Origin: an uncultured Lachnospiraceae bacterium | GTDB lineage: Bacteria; Bacillota; Clostridia; Lachnospirales; Lachnospiraceae | Direction: 5' to 3' | Length of the DNA stretch: 64,000 nt | NCBI GenBank assembly: GCA_910584915.1 | Contig: CAJUDM010000012.1 | Coordinates: 62,001 to 126,000 of the forward strand | Shown: one piece after another, positions 56,704 to 64,000 of the stretch | Layout: each line of letters opens with the position of its first letter | Position numbering within the stretch: the stretch's first letter is position 1 | The notes under the pieces: model-generated | What the model was told of the DNA's origin: nothing | Databases searched by the model: none | The model's input: only the letters and a program-made list of their open reading frames with translations | Position numbers and translations under genes: made by a program

Positions 56704-57903
56704 ATGAAGAATCAGTATAACAGGACAATAACAGCCTGCTTTGTGGGATATATCGTACAGGCGATCGTAAATAATTTTGTGCCGCTGCTGTTTTTGACAT
56801 TTCAGAGGAGTTATCAGATCCCGCTTTCCCAGATCACGCTGCTTGTGACGTTCAATTTCGGTATACAGCTTCTGGTGGATATTCTGTCGGTGGGATTTGT
56901 GGACAGAATCGGCTATCGCGCTTCCATGCTGATCGCCCATATTATGGCGGCGGCGGGGTTAGTCTGTCTGACAGTTTTGCCGGAAGTGCTGCCCGCTCCC
57001 TTTGCAGGCATTCTGATCGCAGTCATGATATATGCCGTGGGCGGCGGCCTTTTGGAGGTCCTGGTGAGTCCGGTGGTGGAGGCGTGCCCTTCCGATAACA
57101 AGGAGAAGGCGATGAGCATGCTGCATTCATTTTACTGTTGGGGGCATGTGGGGGTCGTGCTGCTCTCCACACTGTTTTTTAAGGTGTTTGGGATCGATAA
57201 CTGGAAGATGCTGGCTCTCATCTGGGCGGTGGTTCCGCTGGGCAATGCGTTCGTGTTTACCAGGGTGCCGATGGCGACACTGATGGAAGAGGGGGAAAAG
57301 GGGCTTGGCCTGAGAGAGTTGTTTGGCATCAGACTGTTCTGGATCCTGCTGATCATGATGGTCTGCGCGGGGGCGAGCGAGCAGGCGGTGAGCCAGTGGG
57401 CATCTGTCTTTGCGGAGAAGGGACTTGGCATCTCCAAGACGGCGGGGGATCTGGCAGGTCCTATGGCGTTCGGTATACTGATGGGGATATCGAGGGCGTT
57501 TTACGGAAAATACGGTGACAGAATCGATCTGGACCGGTTTATGATATACAGCTGCGGGCTTTGTATTTTATCCTATCTCGGGATATCGCTTTTGCCGGTC
57601 CCGCTGCTTTCACTGGCGGCGTGCGCAGTCTGCGGGCTCTCGGTGGGAATCATGTGGCCCGGCACGTTCAGCAAGGCGTCGGCGGCTCTGCCAAAGGGCG
57701 GGACGGCTTTGTTCGCGCTGTTAGCGCTCGGCGGGGATGTGGGATGCTCCGGCGGTCCTACGCTGGTGGGCGCAGTGTCCAGCGCGTGGGGCGACAATTT
57801 AAAGATGGGTGTGCTGGCGGGAATTGTATTCCCTGTGGTGCTGCTTGCCGGGATACTGTTCTGCGGGAAAGCGGGCAGGGGCGGCGGTGAGAGCCTTTCT
57901 TAG
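56704..57903 (+). CDS. Major facilitator superfamily transporter
   Basis: A 399-residue transporter with 12 predicted helices and an MFS loop motif (VDRIGYRASML) between helices 2 and 3. Helix 5 region SMLHSFYCWGHVGVVL resembles the FucP/sugar-type and YfkF-like MFS groups. The substrate cannot be read. The start at 56704 follows GGAGG by five bases and is preferred over ATG 56659. It has its own promoter and terminator (57913), so it is a single-gene unit. Confidence 0.85.
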   Translation: MKNQYNRTITACFVGYIVQAIVNNFVPLLFLTFQRSYQIPLSQITLLVTFNFGIQLLVDILSVGFVDRIGYRASMLIAHIMAAAGLVCLTVLPEVLPAPFAGILIAVMIYAVGGGLLEVLVSPVVEACPSDNKEKAMSMLHSFYCWGHVGVVLLSTLFFKVFGIDNWKMLALIWAVVPLGNAFVFTRVPMATLMEEGEKGLGLRELFGIRLFWILLIMMVCAGASEQAVSQWASVFAEKGLGISKTAGDLAGPMAFGILMGISRAFYGKYGDRIDLDRFMIYSCGLCILSYLGISLLPVPLLSLAACAVCGLSVGIMWPGTFSKASAALPKGGTALFALLALGGDVGCSGGPTLVGAVSSAWGDNLKMGVLAGIVFPVVLLAGILFCGKAGRGGGESLS

Positions 57904-57912
57904 AGGACAGAT

Positions 57913-57955
57913 AAAAAGTTCGGGAATGCCATAACGGGATCCCGGACTTTTTTTG
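57913..57955 (+). terminator. Rho-independent terminator after the MFS gene
   Basis: AAAAAGTTCGGGA (57913-57925) pairs with TCCCGGACTTTTT (57940 on) with one G-U pair, followed by further T residues. Confidence 0.85.
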
Positions 57956-58036
57956 TTTGTGTCACAGACAAAAATGAGGGGAAATTCATAGAAGACTGCG
58001 TCCTGTGAAACAAAAACGCAGTTTTAAAATTTCCTC

Positions 58037-58081
58037 TTGACATATCGTTCATACTGTATATAATTATATATATACAGTATG
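58037..58081 (+). promoter_or_regulatory. Promoter and palindromic operator of the first GntR operon
   Basis: TTGACA (58037-58042), 16-base spacer, TATAAT (58059-58064). The 13-base arms CATACTGTATATA (58050-58062) and TATATACAGTATG (58069-58081) are perfectly complementary around six bases and cover the -10, a classic autorepression layout. A further stem-loop (GGAAATT/AATTTCC, 57980-58034) lies just upstream. Confidence 0.7.
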
Positions 58082-58171
58082 CGCAGATGTAAAATGATCA
58101 TCTGTTTCCGCGACAAATGAGTTGAACCGGCACATAGACGCGGAAATATCTGATGATCTGATGGAGGAAGG

Positions 58172-58543
58172 ATGAAAATTATATTGTCGAATCAGTCCGA
58201 AAAGCCGATCTACCTGCAGATCAAGGAGCAGCTTGAGGAACAGATCCTGAGCGGTGAGATTCTGGAAGATACAGTTCTGCCATCTATTCGGAAGATGGCG
58301 TCGGATCTGGCTGTGAGTGTGATCACGACGACGAGGGCTTACAAGGAACTGGAGGCGGACGGTTTTATTACAACAGTGCCGGGGAAGGGGTGCATCGTTC
58401 TGGCACCGGATAACCACATTCTCCGGGAGCAGTATCTGAGGCGGATGGAGGATGGCTTTATGCAGGCGGCGGCAGCGGCGAAGAAACTGCAGATGCCTCT
58501 GAAGGAAGCACAGGAGATTTTTGAGACGATATGGGAAGTATGA
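58172..58543 (+). CDS. GntR-family regulator, YtrA type (first)
   Basis: A 123-residue short GntR protein: winged helix at residues 8-75 (PIYLQIKEQLEEQILSG, LPSIRKMASDLAVSVITTTRAY, GFITTVPGKG) and a two-helix dimerisation tail. YtrA-type members lack a ligand domain and usually repress their own ABC operon. Here a palindrome covers the promoter and the ATPase and permease genes follow, which fits. The inducing signal is unknown; in Bacillus such operons answer cell-wall antibiotics. Confidence 0.87.
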   Translation: MKIILSNQSEKPIYLQIKEQLEEQILSGEILEDTVLPSIRKMASDLAVSVITTTRAYKELEADGFITTVPGKGCIVLAPDNHILREQYLRRMEDGFMQAAAAAKKLQMPLKEAQEIFETIWEV

Positions 58544-58654
58544 GAAAAATGCGGCGGGAAAACTGAGAGGATGGATTATATCCTGCGTGCCTGATATAAA
58601 TCCGGCAAGGCAGATCGAAACAGCAAGAGGCACGTGGAAACGAGGTATTTGATA

Positions 58655-59548
58655 ATGGATAACAGAGGATATTGGGAGGAAGTACCGGTGCTTGAGGTGA
58701 GAAATCTCTCCAAGCGATATAAAGGGTTTTTGTTGGATAAAGTATCCTTTACGCTCCCTGGGGGTTATATTATGGGCTATGTGGGACCGAACGGTGCGGG
58801 GAAGAGTACCACGCTTGGGCTGATCACCCGGACCCGCAGGATGGAGGAGGGGGAGGTGCTGCTGGACGGAAAGCGGTATGAGGAAGATCCGATCCTGTAT
58901 AAGGAAAAGATCGGCTATGTCAGCAGCGTGCCCTACTTCCCGCCGACGATGAAAGTGAGGGATGCGGCGCTTTTGTTAAAGCAGTTTTATCCGACTTTTT
59001 CGAAGGAGAAATTTTACCGCCTTGTGAGGGAATGGGAACTGCCGGAGAAGAAAAGGTTTTCCACATTCTCCACAGGTATGACGGTAAAGCTGATGTTTGC
59101 GGCAGTGCTGGCGAGGGAGACGCGGCTTTTGATACTGGATGAGGCGACGAACGGGCTGGATGTGCTGTTTCGGGAGGAGATCTTAAACCTTTTGCAACAT
59201 TATATCGAGGACGGCGGGCACAGCGTCCTGTTTGCCACACATATCATAGATGATCTGGAACAGATCGCGGACTATATCGTGATGGTGGAGGGCGGAAGGG
59301 TGCTCTTGCAGGATACGAAGGAGGCGCTGACGGAGAACTTTATTCTCGTAAAGGGAGATGAGGCGCTGCTCGCAAGAGAGGATATCGCGAAGTACCTGCT
59401 CGGTGTAAAGCGCTCCGCCTACGGATTCTCCGCCCTGATCCCCTCCGACAACGCGGCTCTTCTGCCCGCCGAAACAGTGATGGAGAAACCCACCATCAGC
59501 CAGATCATGAGCTACCTGATGAAGGGGCATGATAAGCTGGAAATATAA
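58655..59548 (+). CDS. ABC transporter ATP-binding protein, YtrB-like (first)
   Basis: A 297-residue ATPase: Walker A GPNGAGKST (about 40-48), an altered signature FSTGMTVKL, Walker B LLILDEATNGLD and switch His in FATHII. The FSTGM form is common in this family. The start at 58655 follows GAGG; GTG 58634 is in frame but has no site. It should energise export or signalling by the permease at 59709, from which it is separated by the 120-base structured element rather than the usual tight overlap. Confidence 0.86.
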   Translation: MDNRGYWEEVPVLEVRNLSKRYKGFLLDKVSFTLPGGYIMGYVGPNGAGKSTTLGLITRTRRMEEGEVLLDGKRYEEDPILYKEKIGYVSSVPYFPPTMKVRDAALLLKQFYPTFSKEKFYRLVREWELPEKKRFSTFSTGMTVKLMFAAVLARETRLLILDEATNGLDVLFREEILNLLQHYIEDGGHSVLFATHIIDDLEQIADYIVMVEGGRVLLQDTKEALTENFILVKGDEALLAREDIAKYLLGVKRSAYGFSALIPSDNAALLPAETVMEKPTISQIMSYLMKGHDKLEI

Positions 59549-59580
59549 AATGTAAAACATGTAACTGTCAACAATATATG

Positions 59581-59700
59581 CGGAACTGGAAAACAGCATA
59601 TGCCCGAACAGTGCACAAGACGATTTACTGATGCAAAGCAGCAGTAAATTGTCTTCCACAACCGGTGTACTGGAAGGGTGCATACGGAACTCAAATAAGG
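59581..59700 (+). ncRNA. Structured intercistronic element, copy 2 (ABC ATPase-permease)
   Basis: The element has direct CGGAACT repeats at both ends (59581, 59685), CAGTGCAC (59609-59616) pairing with GTGTACTG (59665-59672), and a 14-base stem AAGACGATTTACTG/CAGTAAATTGTCTT (59617-59630/59642-59655) with one wobble. It matches copy 1 (37653) in flanks and pairing, but its interior is one short hairpin instead of three. The 3' end AAATAAGG runs into the ribosome-binding site of the permease gene. Between copies, AAAAC/GTTTT becomes AGAC/GTCT, a compensated change. Confidence 0.6.
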
Positions 59701-59708
59701 ATACAAAT

Positions 59709-60353
59709 ATGAAACAAATAATTGGTTATATAGAATGTGATTTTATGAATATTAAATATGGGATGTTGTACATGATCGCGATCTTCGGAATCGTCAGCAT
59801 GGCATTTTCCATGAAAAACGGCACGGGGGCAGTGGCATACATGCTCTTTTGCGGGCTGATCATGGCGGGCACGGCGTTCAGCGTCACAAAACAGACGGTA
59901 TCGTTCACTGCCCTTGTGCCCGGCAGTATGTGGCAGAAAGTGGCTGGGAGGTATCTCGGCGGCGTGCTCTGTATTGTGCTGTGCGCGGCTGTGGGGCTCG
60001 CCTCCGCCGGCATCATAAGGCTGACAGGGCGCACAGGCGGTATGTTGGAAATACCGGTCCTTCTGTGCCTTCTGGGGGTAACCTTTTTATTCCTGGCGCT
60101 GCAGAATGTGCTGCTCTATCTGTTGACGCCGTTCCTCGGCTTACAGGTCGTGGGGCTTGTCCGGATGCTGCCCGGTTTTATCCTGTTCTTCGGCGTGATG
60201 AACGCCGGGAACCTGGAAGTCATTAAAGACATCCTCGAGGGCGAAGGATTTTCGGCAAGGGTAGTCCTGATCGTCCTGGGCACTGGGATAGTAAGCCTGA
60301 TCCTCTCAGCGGCTCTGTCCGTCCTGCTCATTCGGAACCGGGACAATGAGTAG
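59709..60353 (+). CDS. ABC-2 type permease subunit
   Basis: A 214-residue membrane protein with six predicted helices (starting about residues 17, 40, 84, 113, 145 and 182) and short loops, typical of ABC-2 type permeases linked to YtrB-like ATPases. No conserved family motif beyond the fold is visible. AAGG lies close to the ATG at the end of the structured element. With the GntR and ATPase genes it completes a three-gene unit. Confidence 0.75.
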   Translation: MKQIIGYIECDFMNIKYGMLYMIAIFGIVSMAFSMKNGTGAVAYMLFCGLIMAGTAFSVTKQTVSFTALVPGSMWQKVAGRYLGGVLCIVLCAAVGLASAGIIRLTGRTGGMLEIPVLLCLLGVTFLFLALQNVLLYLLTPFLGLQVVGLVRMLPGFILFFGVMNAGNLEVIKDILEGEGFSARVVLIVLGTGIVSLILSAALSVLLIRNRDNE

Positions 60354-60410
60354 AAGTGCGGCGTCCGGTACCGTTAATTAACTGGAGCAGCCCACTTTCA
60401 TAATTTTATA

Positions 60411-60439
60411 TTGCACAAAGGATTCCCCTGTGGTATGAT
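60411..60439 (+). promoter_or_regulatory. Promoter of the second GntR operon
   Basis: TTGCAC (60411-60416), 17-base spacer, extended -10 TGGTATGAT (60431-60439). The operator begins four bases after the -10. Confidence 0.65.
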
Positions 60440-60442
60440 ACA

Positions 60443-60476
60443 AGTGTATTAGGACAGTTAGTACACTCAGTACACT
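60443..60476. promoter_or_regulatory. YtrA-type operator
   Basis: AGTGTA (60443-60448), 13 bases, TACACT (60462-60467), matching the AGTGTA-N13-TACACT operator described for Bacillus YtrA. A second TACACT (60471-60476) follows. It covers the expected transcription start of the second GntR gene. Confidence 0.7.
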
Positions 60477-60532
60477 GATTCACCCTCATCGTACCGGCTG
60501 CCCTGATACCTGAAAAGGAGAATCCTGTTTTG

Positions 60533-60883
60533 ATGATCATGTTAGATTATAAGGATACAAGGCCGATCTACGAGCAGGTCGTTGAAAAATTTCAGACATT
60601 GATACTAAAAGGCGTACTGGAACCGGATGCACAGCTCCCTTCCGTGCGCTCTTTGGCGTTTGAGCTGTCCATCAATCCGAATACGATCCAGCGCGCCTAC
60701 GGGGAGCTGGAGCGGCAGGGCTTTATCTACACGATAAAAGGACGGGGGGGTTTTGTCAGGTATAATGAGAACCTTCTGGAAATCCGGAAGGAGAGGCTTA
60801 AGGAACAGCTTGCGGAAGTGTTCAAGGAGGCAAGGGAGCTGAACATTCCGCTGCAGGAATTGTTGGAGCAGGTAAAGGAGTGA
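60533..60883 (+). CDS. GntR-family regulator, YtrA type (second)
   Basis: A 116-residue regulator with DTRPIYEQVVEKFQTLIL, LPSVRSLAFELSINPNTIQRAY and GFIYTIKGRGGF forming the winged helix, and a short helical tail. It is of the same YtrA type as the protein at 58172 but clearly distinct in sequence. AAGGAG lies 12 bases before this ATG; a TTG at 60530 is better spaced, so the start may be three bases earlier. The operator at 60443 supports autorepression of this operon. Confidence 0.88.
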   Translation: MIMLDYKDTRPIYEQVVEKFQTLILKGVLEPDAQLPSVRSLAFELSINPNTIQRAYGELERQGFIYTIKGRGGFVRYNENLLEIRKERLKEQLAEVFKEARELNIPLQELLEQVKE

Positions 60884-60999
60884 GCAGCGCAGAAAATTCT
60901 GCCGGAGCAGGCAGGGTGATCCACACGGGAAGAGGGACGGGACAGGTTCCATATTTGAGAGATGGCATGTGATAACAAAAACAGGAGTACATACGAAAC

Positions 61000-61908
61000 A
61001 TGATTGAGATAAGGAACGTGACAAAACATTTTGACAACATCATAGCGGTAGATCATGTCAGCGTAACGATAAAAGAGGGAAATGTTTTCGGGCTGATTGG
61101 AACAAACGGCGCTGGAAAAAGCACTGTACTGAGACTGGCGACAGGAATTTACCGCCCGGATGAGGGGGAGATTTTTATCGATACCCTGCCGGTCTACGAT
61201 AACAGGGAGGCGAAGAGGAGGTTTTTCTTTATCCCCGACGAGCCCTATTTTTTCAACAATGCGGACGCGGCGGAGATGGAGCGGTACTATGCCCGCGTCT
61301 ATCCGTCCTTCGATGGCGGGAAGTTTTATGATGCGCTTGATAAGTTCGGGCTGGATAAAAAGCGGAAGATCCACACGTTCTCCAAGGGGATGAAAAAACA
61401 GCTTGCGCTTCTTCTGGGGATCTGTGCGGGAACCCGGTATCTGCTCTGCGATGAGACCTTTGACGGCCTTGACCCGGTGATGCGGCAGGGGGTGAAGGGG
61501 CTTCTGGCTAAGACCATGGAGGAGCGGGAGTTTACGCCGGTCATCGCCTCCCACAATCTGCGGGAGCTGGAGGATATCTGCGACCATGTGGGACTGCTCC
61601 ACAAGGGCGGCGTGCTGCTCTCAAAGGAGCTGGAGGAGATGAAGTGCAATATCCAGAAGGTGCAGTGCGTCCTGAAAAATCCCGGGGAGTGGAAGGCAGC
61701 ATTGCAGGGCGTGGATATTTTGCAGGAGGAGGCGCGGGGGACGCTGCATACCTTTACGGTGCGCGGGAGCCGGGAGATGGTGGAAGCGAAGTTCGGCAGG
61801 ATCGAGACAGTGTTTTTTGAGATGCTGCCCCTTTCCCTGGAGGAGATCTTTATCAGCGAGACGGAGGTGGCGGGCTATGACGTTAAAAAGTTCCTTATGG
61901 AAGACTGA
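61000..61908 (+). CDS. ABC transporter ATP-binding protein, YtrB-like (second)
   Basis: A 302-residue ATPase with Walker A GTNGAGKST (about 36-44), signature FSKGMKKQL, Walker B YLLCDETFDGLD and switch His in ASHNL. The C-terminal 90 residues after the ATPase core, ending EIFISETEVAGYDVKKFL, are typical of YtrB-like and BcrA-like subunits. Its last 32 bases overlap the start of the permease gene, so the two are translationally coupled. Confidence 0.88.
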   Translation: MIEIRNVTKHFDNIIAVDHVSVTIKEGNVFGLIGTNGAGKSTVLRLATGIYRPDEGEIFIDTLPVYDNREAKRRFFFIPDEPYFFNNADAAEMERYYARVYPSFDGGKFYDALDKFGLDKKRKIHTFSKGMKKQLALLLGICAGTRYLLCDETFDGLDPVMRQGVKGLLAKTMEEREFTPVIASHNLRELEDICDHVGLLHKGGVLLSKELEEMKCNIQKVQCVLKNPGEWKAALQGVDILQEEARGTLHTFTVRGSREMVEAKFGRIETVFFEMLPLSLEEIFISETEVAGYDVKKFLMED

Positions 61909-64000
61909 AAAACCGCATAACGGGCACTCCTTTTCGGAACTTGCCGCCCAGATGAGGGAGAACTGGAGAAGGCGGACATGGCTGTTTGCGCTGCTCTCCT
62001 TTGTAATGCTTTTGTGCTATCCCCTTATGACGGGGCTCACCTTAAGCAGATATGCGAGAGAGGGAGCCTCCCTTTTGATGCGGCAGAGCGTGGGGCATAT
62101 TGTGCTGGGGCTCGCGGACGGTGCCACGGTTTTTCTGGCGACTGTCGGCGGCGTTTTGTGCGCCAGAGAGGGATTTTCGTGGATCTATTCCAGGAAAAAG
62201 GTCGACATGTATTTGTCCCAGCCGATCACGGCGGGGCGGAGGTTTCTGTTTACCTATATTAATGGCATACTGCTCTATTTTGTGCCCTATCTGATATCGC
62301 TGCTTTTTTCCCTGCTTGTGATATCGGGGACCGGCGCATCCAGCGGTGCGCTGTTTATGAACGTGCTCTTTACGGTGCCGGCGGCGCTTGTCTATTTTCT
62401 GGCAGTGTACAATATGACGCTGGCGGCGATGATGATCAGCGGCAGAAAGGGGATGGCAGGCTTTTTTGTGCTGATGGGCTTTCTGTATGACGCGGTGCTC
62501 CGGGCGACGCTTGAGGGCTATTGCGGCACCTACTTTTCCACTTTTGTGGAGGTGAACCGTAAAAGCTGGTTTCTCTCCCCCATCTTTCGGATCATGAATC
62601 TGATAGGGGATGGCACCCGTCCCTGGGAGGGGGAGACGGTGACGGCAAAGGGCGTGCTGGAGCAGATGGTCCTGCCGATGCTGCCGGGTATGTTTTCTCT
62701 GCTGGCGGAGGCGGCGGTGTTTGGCGTGATCGCTTACTATTGTTATAAAAAGCGCCCCATGGAGGCGTCGAAGGCGGTGGTCTTTTCTTCGGTGAGAGGG
62801 CCGGTGAAGGTGCTTTTGATGCTGCTCTCCGGGCTTCTCGGGAGTGTCTGCTTCTGTGATATCTCCGGGAGTGAGAGTATGTTTGTGGCTCTGCCGGGGC
62901 TGCTCCTCGGCATCCTGTTTTGTCAGGTGCTGATGGAGATCATCTATGAGGGGGATCTGCGGGCCTTCGCAAACCACAAAAAATCTTTTGCGGCGGGGGC
63001 TTTTGTGACGCTCTCTGTCTATCTGTTTTTCGCGCTGGACATCGGCGGCTACGATACCTGGGTGCCCGGGCAGGAGCAGGTGGAGAGCGCGGCGATTGAA
63101 ATATATTTTAATAACCATTATTGTTTTGATTATGTGGATGAGAAGGGAAAGCCCACGTGGGATGAGGACTACGGGCTGCAGAACATGAAAATGACAGACG
63201 TGTCAGGTGTATTATCTCTGGCGAGGGACGGCATGGGAAAGGGCGCGCCAAAGCAGAATCCTGATACGCAGGTGAATTGTGAGGTAAAATATACGTTGAA
63301 GAGCGGTGCGGAAAAGTACCGGAGTTTTTGGATCGACTATGAGCAGGAAAAGACTGTGCTGGATATTTTGTTTGCAAATGAACAGTATAAGGAAGGAGCA
63401 AACCAGGTCCTTTCCGGGCAGATGGACATGATCTTCGGGAAAAGCCGGATCTATTACGACAACGGGCTGCAGGAGACTGAGATCATGGATAAAAGCGCGT
63501 TTGCGCTGATGCGCGCCTACCAGTCGGACCTGCGGAAGATGTCCTTCTCGGATGTGAAGAACGCTGTCCCCTGCGGCGTTCTGCGGCTCCGCTATAAGAC
63601 GGACGACGGGATGGAATGCCAGCTTGAATATCCTGTGTTTTCCAGCTACACGGGGACGGTGGAGTACCTGAGGGCAAAGAGCATCGAATTGTATCTGACC
63701 GTGAACCCGAAGGCGGTGGACAGTATCAGGTTTGAGCGCTACGAGGAGCGGGAGGATGAGGAGGTCATAGAAAACGGGGGATTGTTCGGCGGCTGGTCCT
63801 CCACTGTGATCCGGACGGACGTCATCGAAAAGGAATATCACAAAAGGGCTGAGATCGAGGAACTTTTAGGGTATCTTTATCCCACTTGTGTCATAAACTG
63901 GGCATATACATCCGGTATGTTTGACGAGGATATCGCGGCGGATATTCAGGAGTCAGACCATACGGAGGCGTATTTTTATCATTGGGACAACAGTAATTTT
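61877..64000 (+). CDS. ABC permease with DUF6449-like extracellular domain (3' end outside window)
   Basis: The frame opens at ATG 61877 (GGAGG nine bases upstream) and stays open for 708 codons to the window end. Residues 30-400 contain about ten membrane helices (WLFALLSFVMLLCYPLM first; the last around FAAGAFVTLSVYLFFAL); from about 400 on a large soluble domain follows that I match to DUF6449, found in partners of YtrB-type ATPases. The soluble part should lie outside the membrane and may sense or bind cell-wall compounds. It completes the second GntR-ABC operon. Confidence 0.8.
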   Translation, partial: MTLKSSLWKTEKPHNGHSFSELAAQMRENWRRRTWLFALLSFVMLLCYPLMTGLTLSRYAREGASLLMRQSVGHIVLGLADGATVFLATVGGVLCAREGFSWIYSRKKVDMYLSQPITAGRRFLFTYINGILLYFVPYLISLLFSLLVISGTGASSGALFMNVLFTVPAALVYFLAVYNMTLAAMMISGRKGMAGFFVLMGFLYDAVLRATLEGYCGTYFSTFVEVNRKSWFLSPIFRIMNLIGDGTRPWEGETVTAKGVLEQMVLPMLPGMFSLLAEAAVFGVIAYYCYKKRPMEASKAVVFSSVRGPVKVLLMLLSGLLGSVCFCDISGSESMFVALPGLLLGILFCQVLMEIIYEGDLRAFANHKKSFAAGAFVTLSVYLFFALDIGGYDTWVPGQEQVESAAIEIYFNNHYCFDYVDEKGKPTWDEDYGLQNMKMTDVSGVLSLARDGMGKGAPKQNPDTQVNCEVKYTLKSGAEKYRSFWIDYEQEKTVLDILFANEQYKEGANQVLSGQMDMIFGKSRIYYDNGLQETEIMDKSAFALMRAYQSDLRKMSFSDVKNAVPCGVLRLRYKTDDGMECQLEYPVFSSYTGTVEYLRAKSIELYLTVNPKAVDSIRFERYEEREDEEVIENGGLFGGWSSTVIRTDVIEKEYHKRAEIEELLGYLYPTCVINWAYTSGMFDEDIAADIQESDHTEAYFYHWDNSNF

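Overview
The window is a 64 kb piece of a bacterial chromosome of about 50 percent GC. It has strong Shine-Dalgarno sites, dense co-directional operons and a gene set (SEC-C protein, DUF4125, DUF6320, DUF6142, DUF4179, RsiV-like and DUF6449 proteins, a BceAB-type transporter, ClpC, type 2 PyrF) typical of Clostridia. The best guess is a gut Lachnospiraceae member; this is inference from protein families, as no rRNA or marker gene is present. I see no tRNA, rRNA, CRISPR array, prophage or intact insertion sequence.

Layout. 1-3317: end of purA, a HAD phosphatase, SEC-C and DUF4125 proteins, and a lipoprotein. 3357-9051: a complete trehalose locus (treR divergent from treP-treC, with three matching palindromic operators) plus a Cof-type phosphatase. 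9048-12571: a DUF6320 membrane protein, a condensation-fold acyltransferase and an alpha/beta hydrolase, possibly one acyl-transfer pathway. 12671-13699: DAHP synthase. 13767-18038: an MBOAT/SGNH O-acyltransferase pair followed by an ECF sigma factor and an RsiV-like anti-sigma factor, recalling the lysozyme-responsive SigV system. 18229-19862: a WYL regulator and a ClbS/DfsB protein. 19904-25063 (minus strand): a BceRS-BceAB-like peptide-sensing and resistance module, followed by a choloylglycine hydrolase gene broken by one frameshift.

26393-36824: a helix-hairpin-helix protein, a TPR lipoprotein, pyrF and pyrE separated by an ATP-grasp gene and debris, small membrane proteins, an M29 aminopeptidase with a long extra N-terminus, and a chemotaxis receptor. 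37140-42838: purE-purM-purN-(zinc-ribbon-like ORF)-(AAA/PD-DEXK gene)-purD. 42943-53130: an SH3 membrane protein, clpC, radA, a heterodimeric ABC exporter and a DUF3829 lipoprotein. 53351-56447: a protein behind a sigma-28-type promoter, then a second ECF sigma/anti-sigma pair. 56704-64000: an MFS transporter and two GntR(YtrA-type)-ABC operons; the last permease runs off the end.

The most unusual signal is non-coding. A structured intercistronic element occurs twice (37653-37836 before purM; 59581-59700 before an ABC permease), with conserved flanks, wobble-compensated stems and its 3' end at the ribosome-binding site. A second family of degenerate palindromic repeats (near 11462, 12596, 31857 and 36851) and three large stem-loops with CTCG-containing loops (26204, 36975, 46869) also stand out. 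All boundaries and structures were read by eye; no alignment, folding or database search was run.
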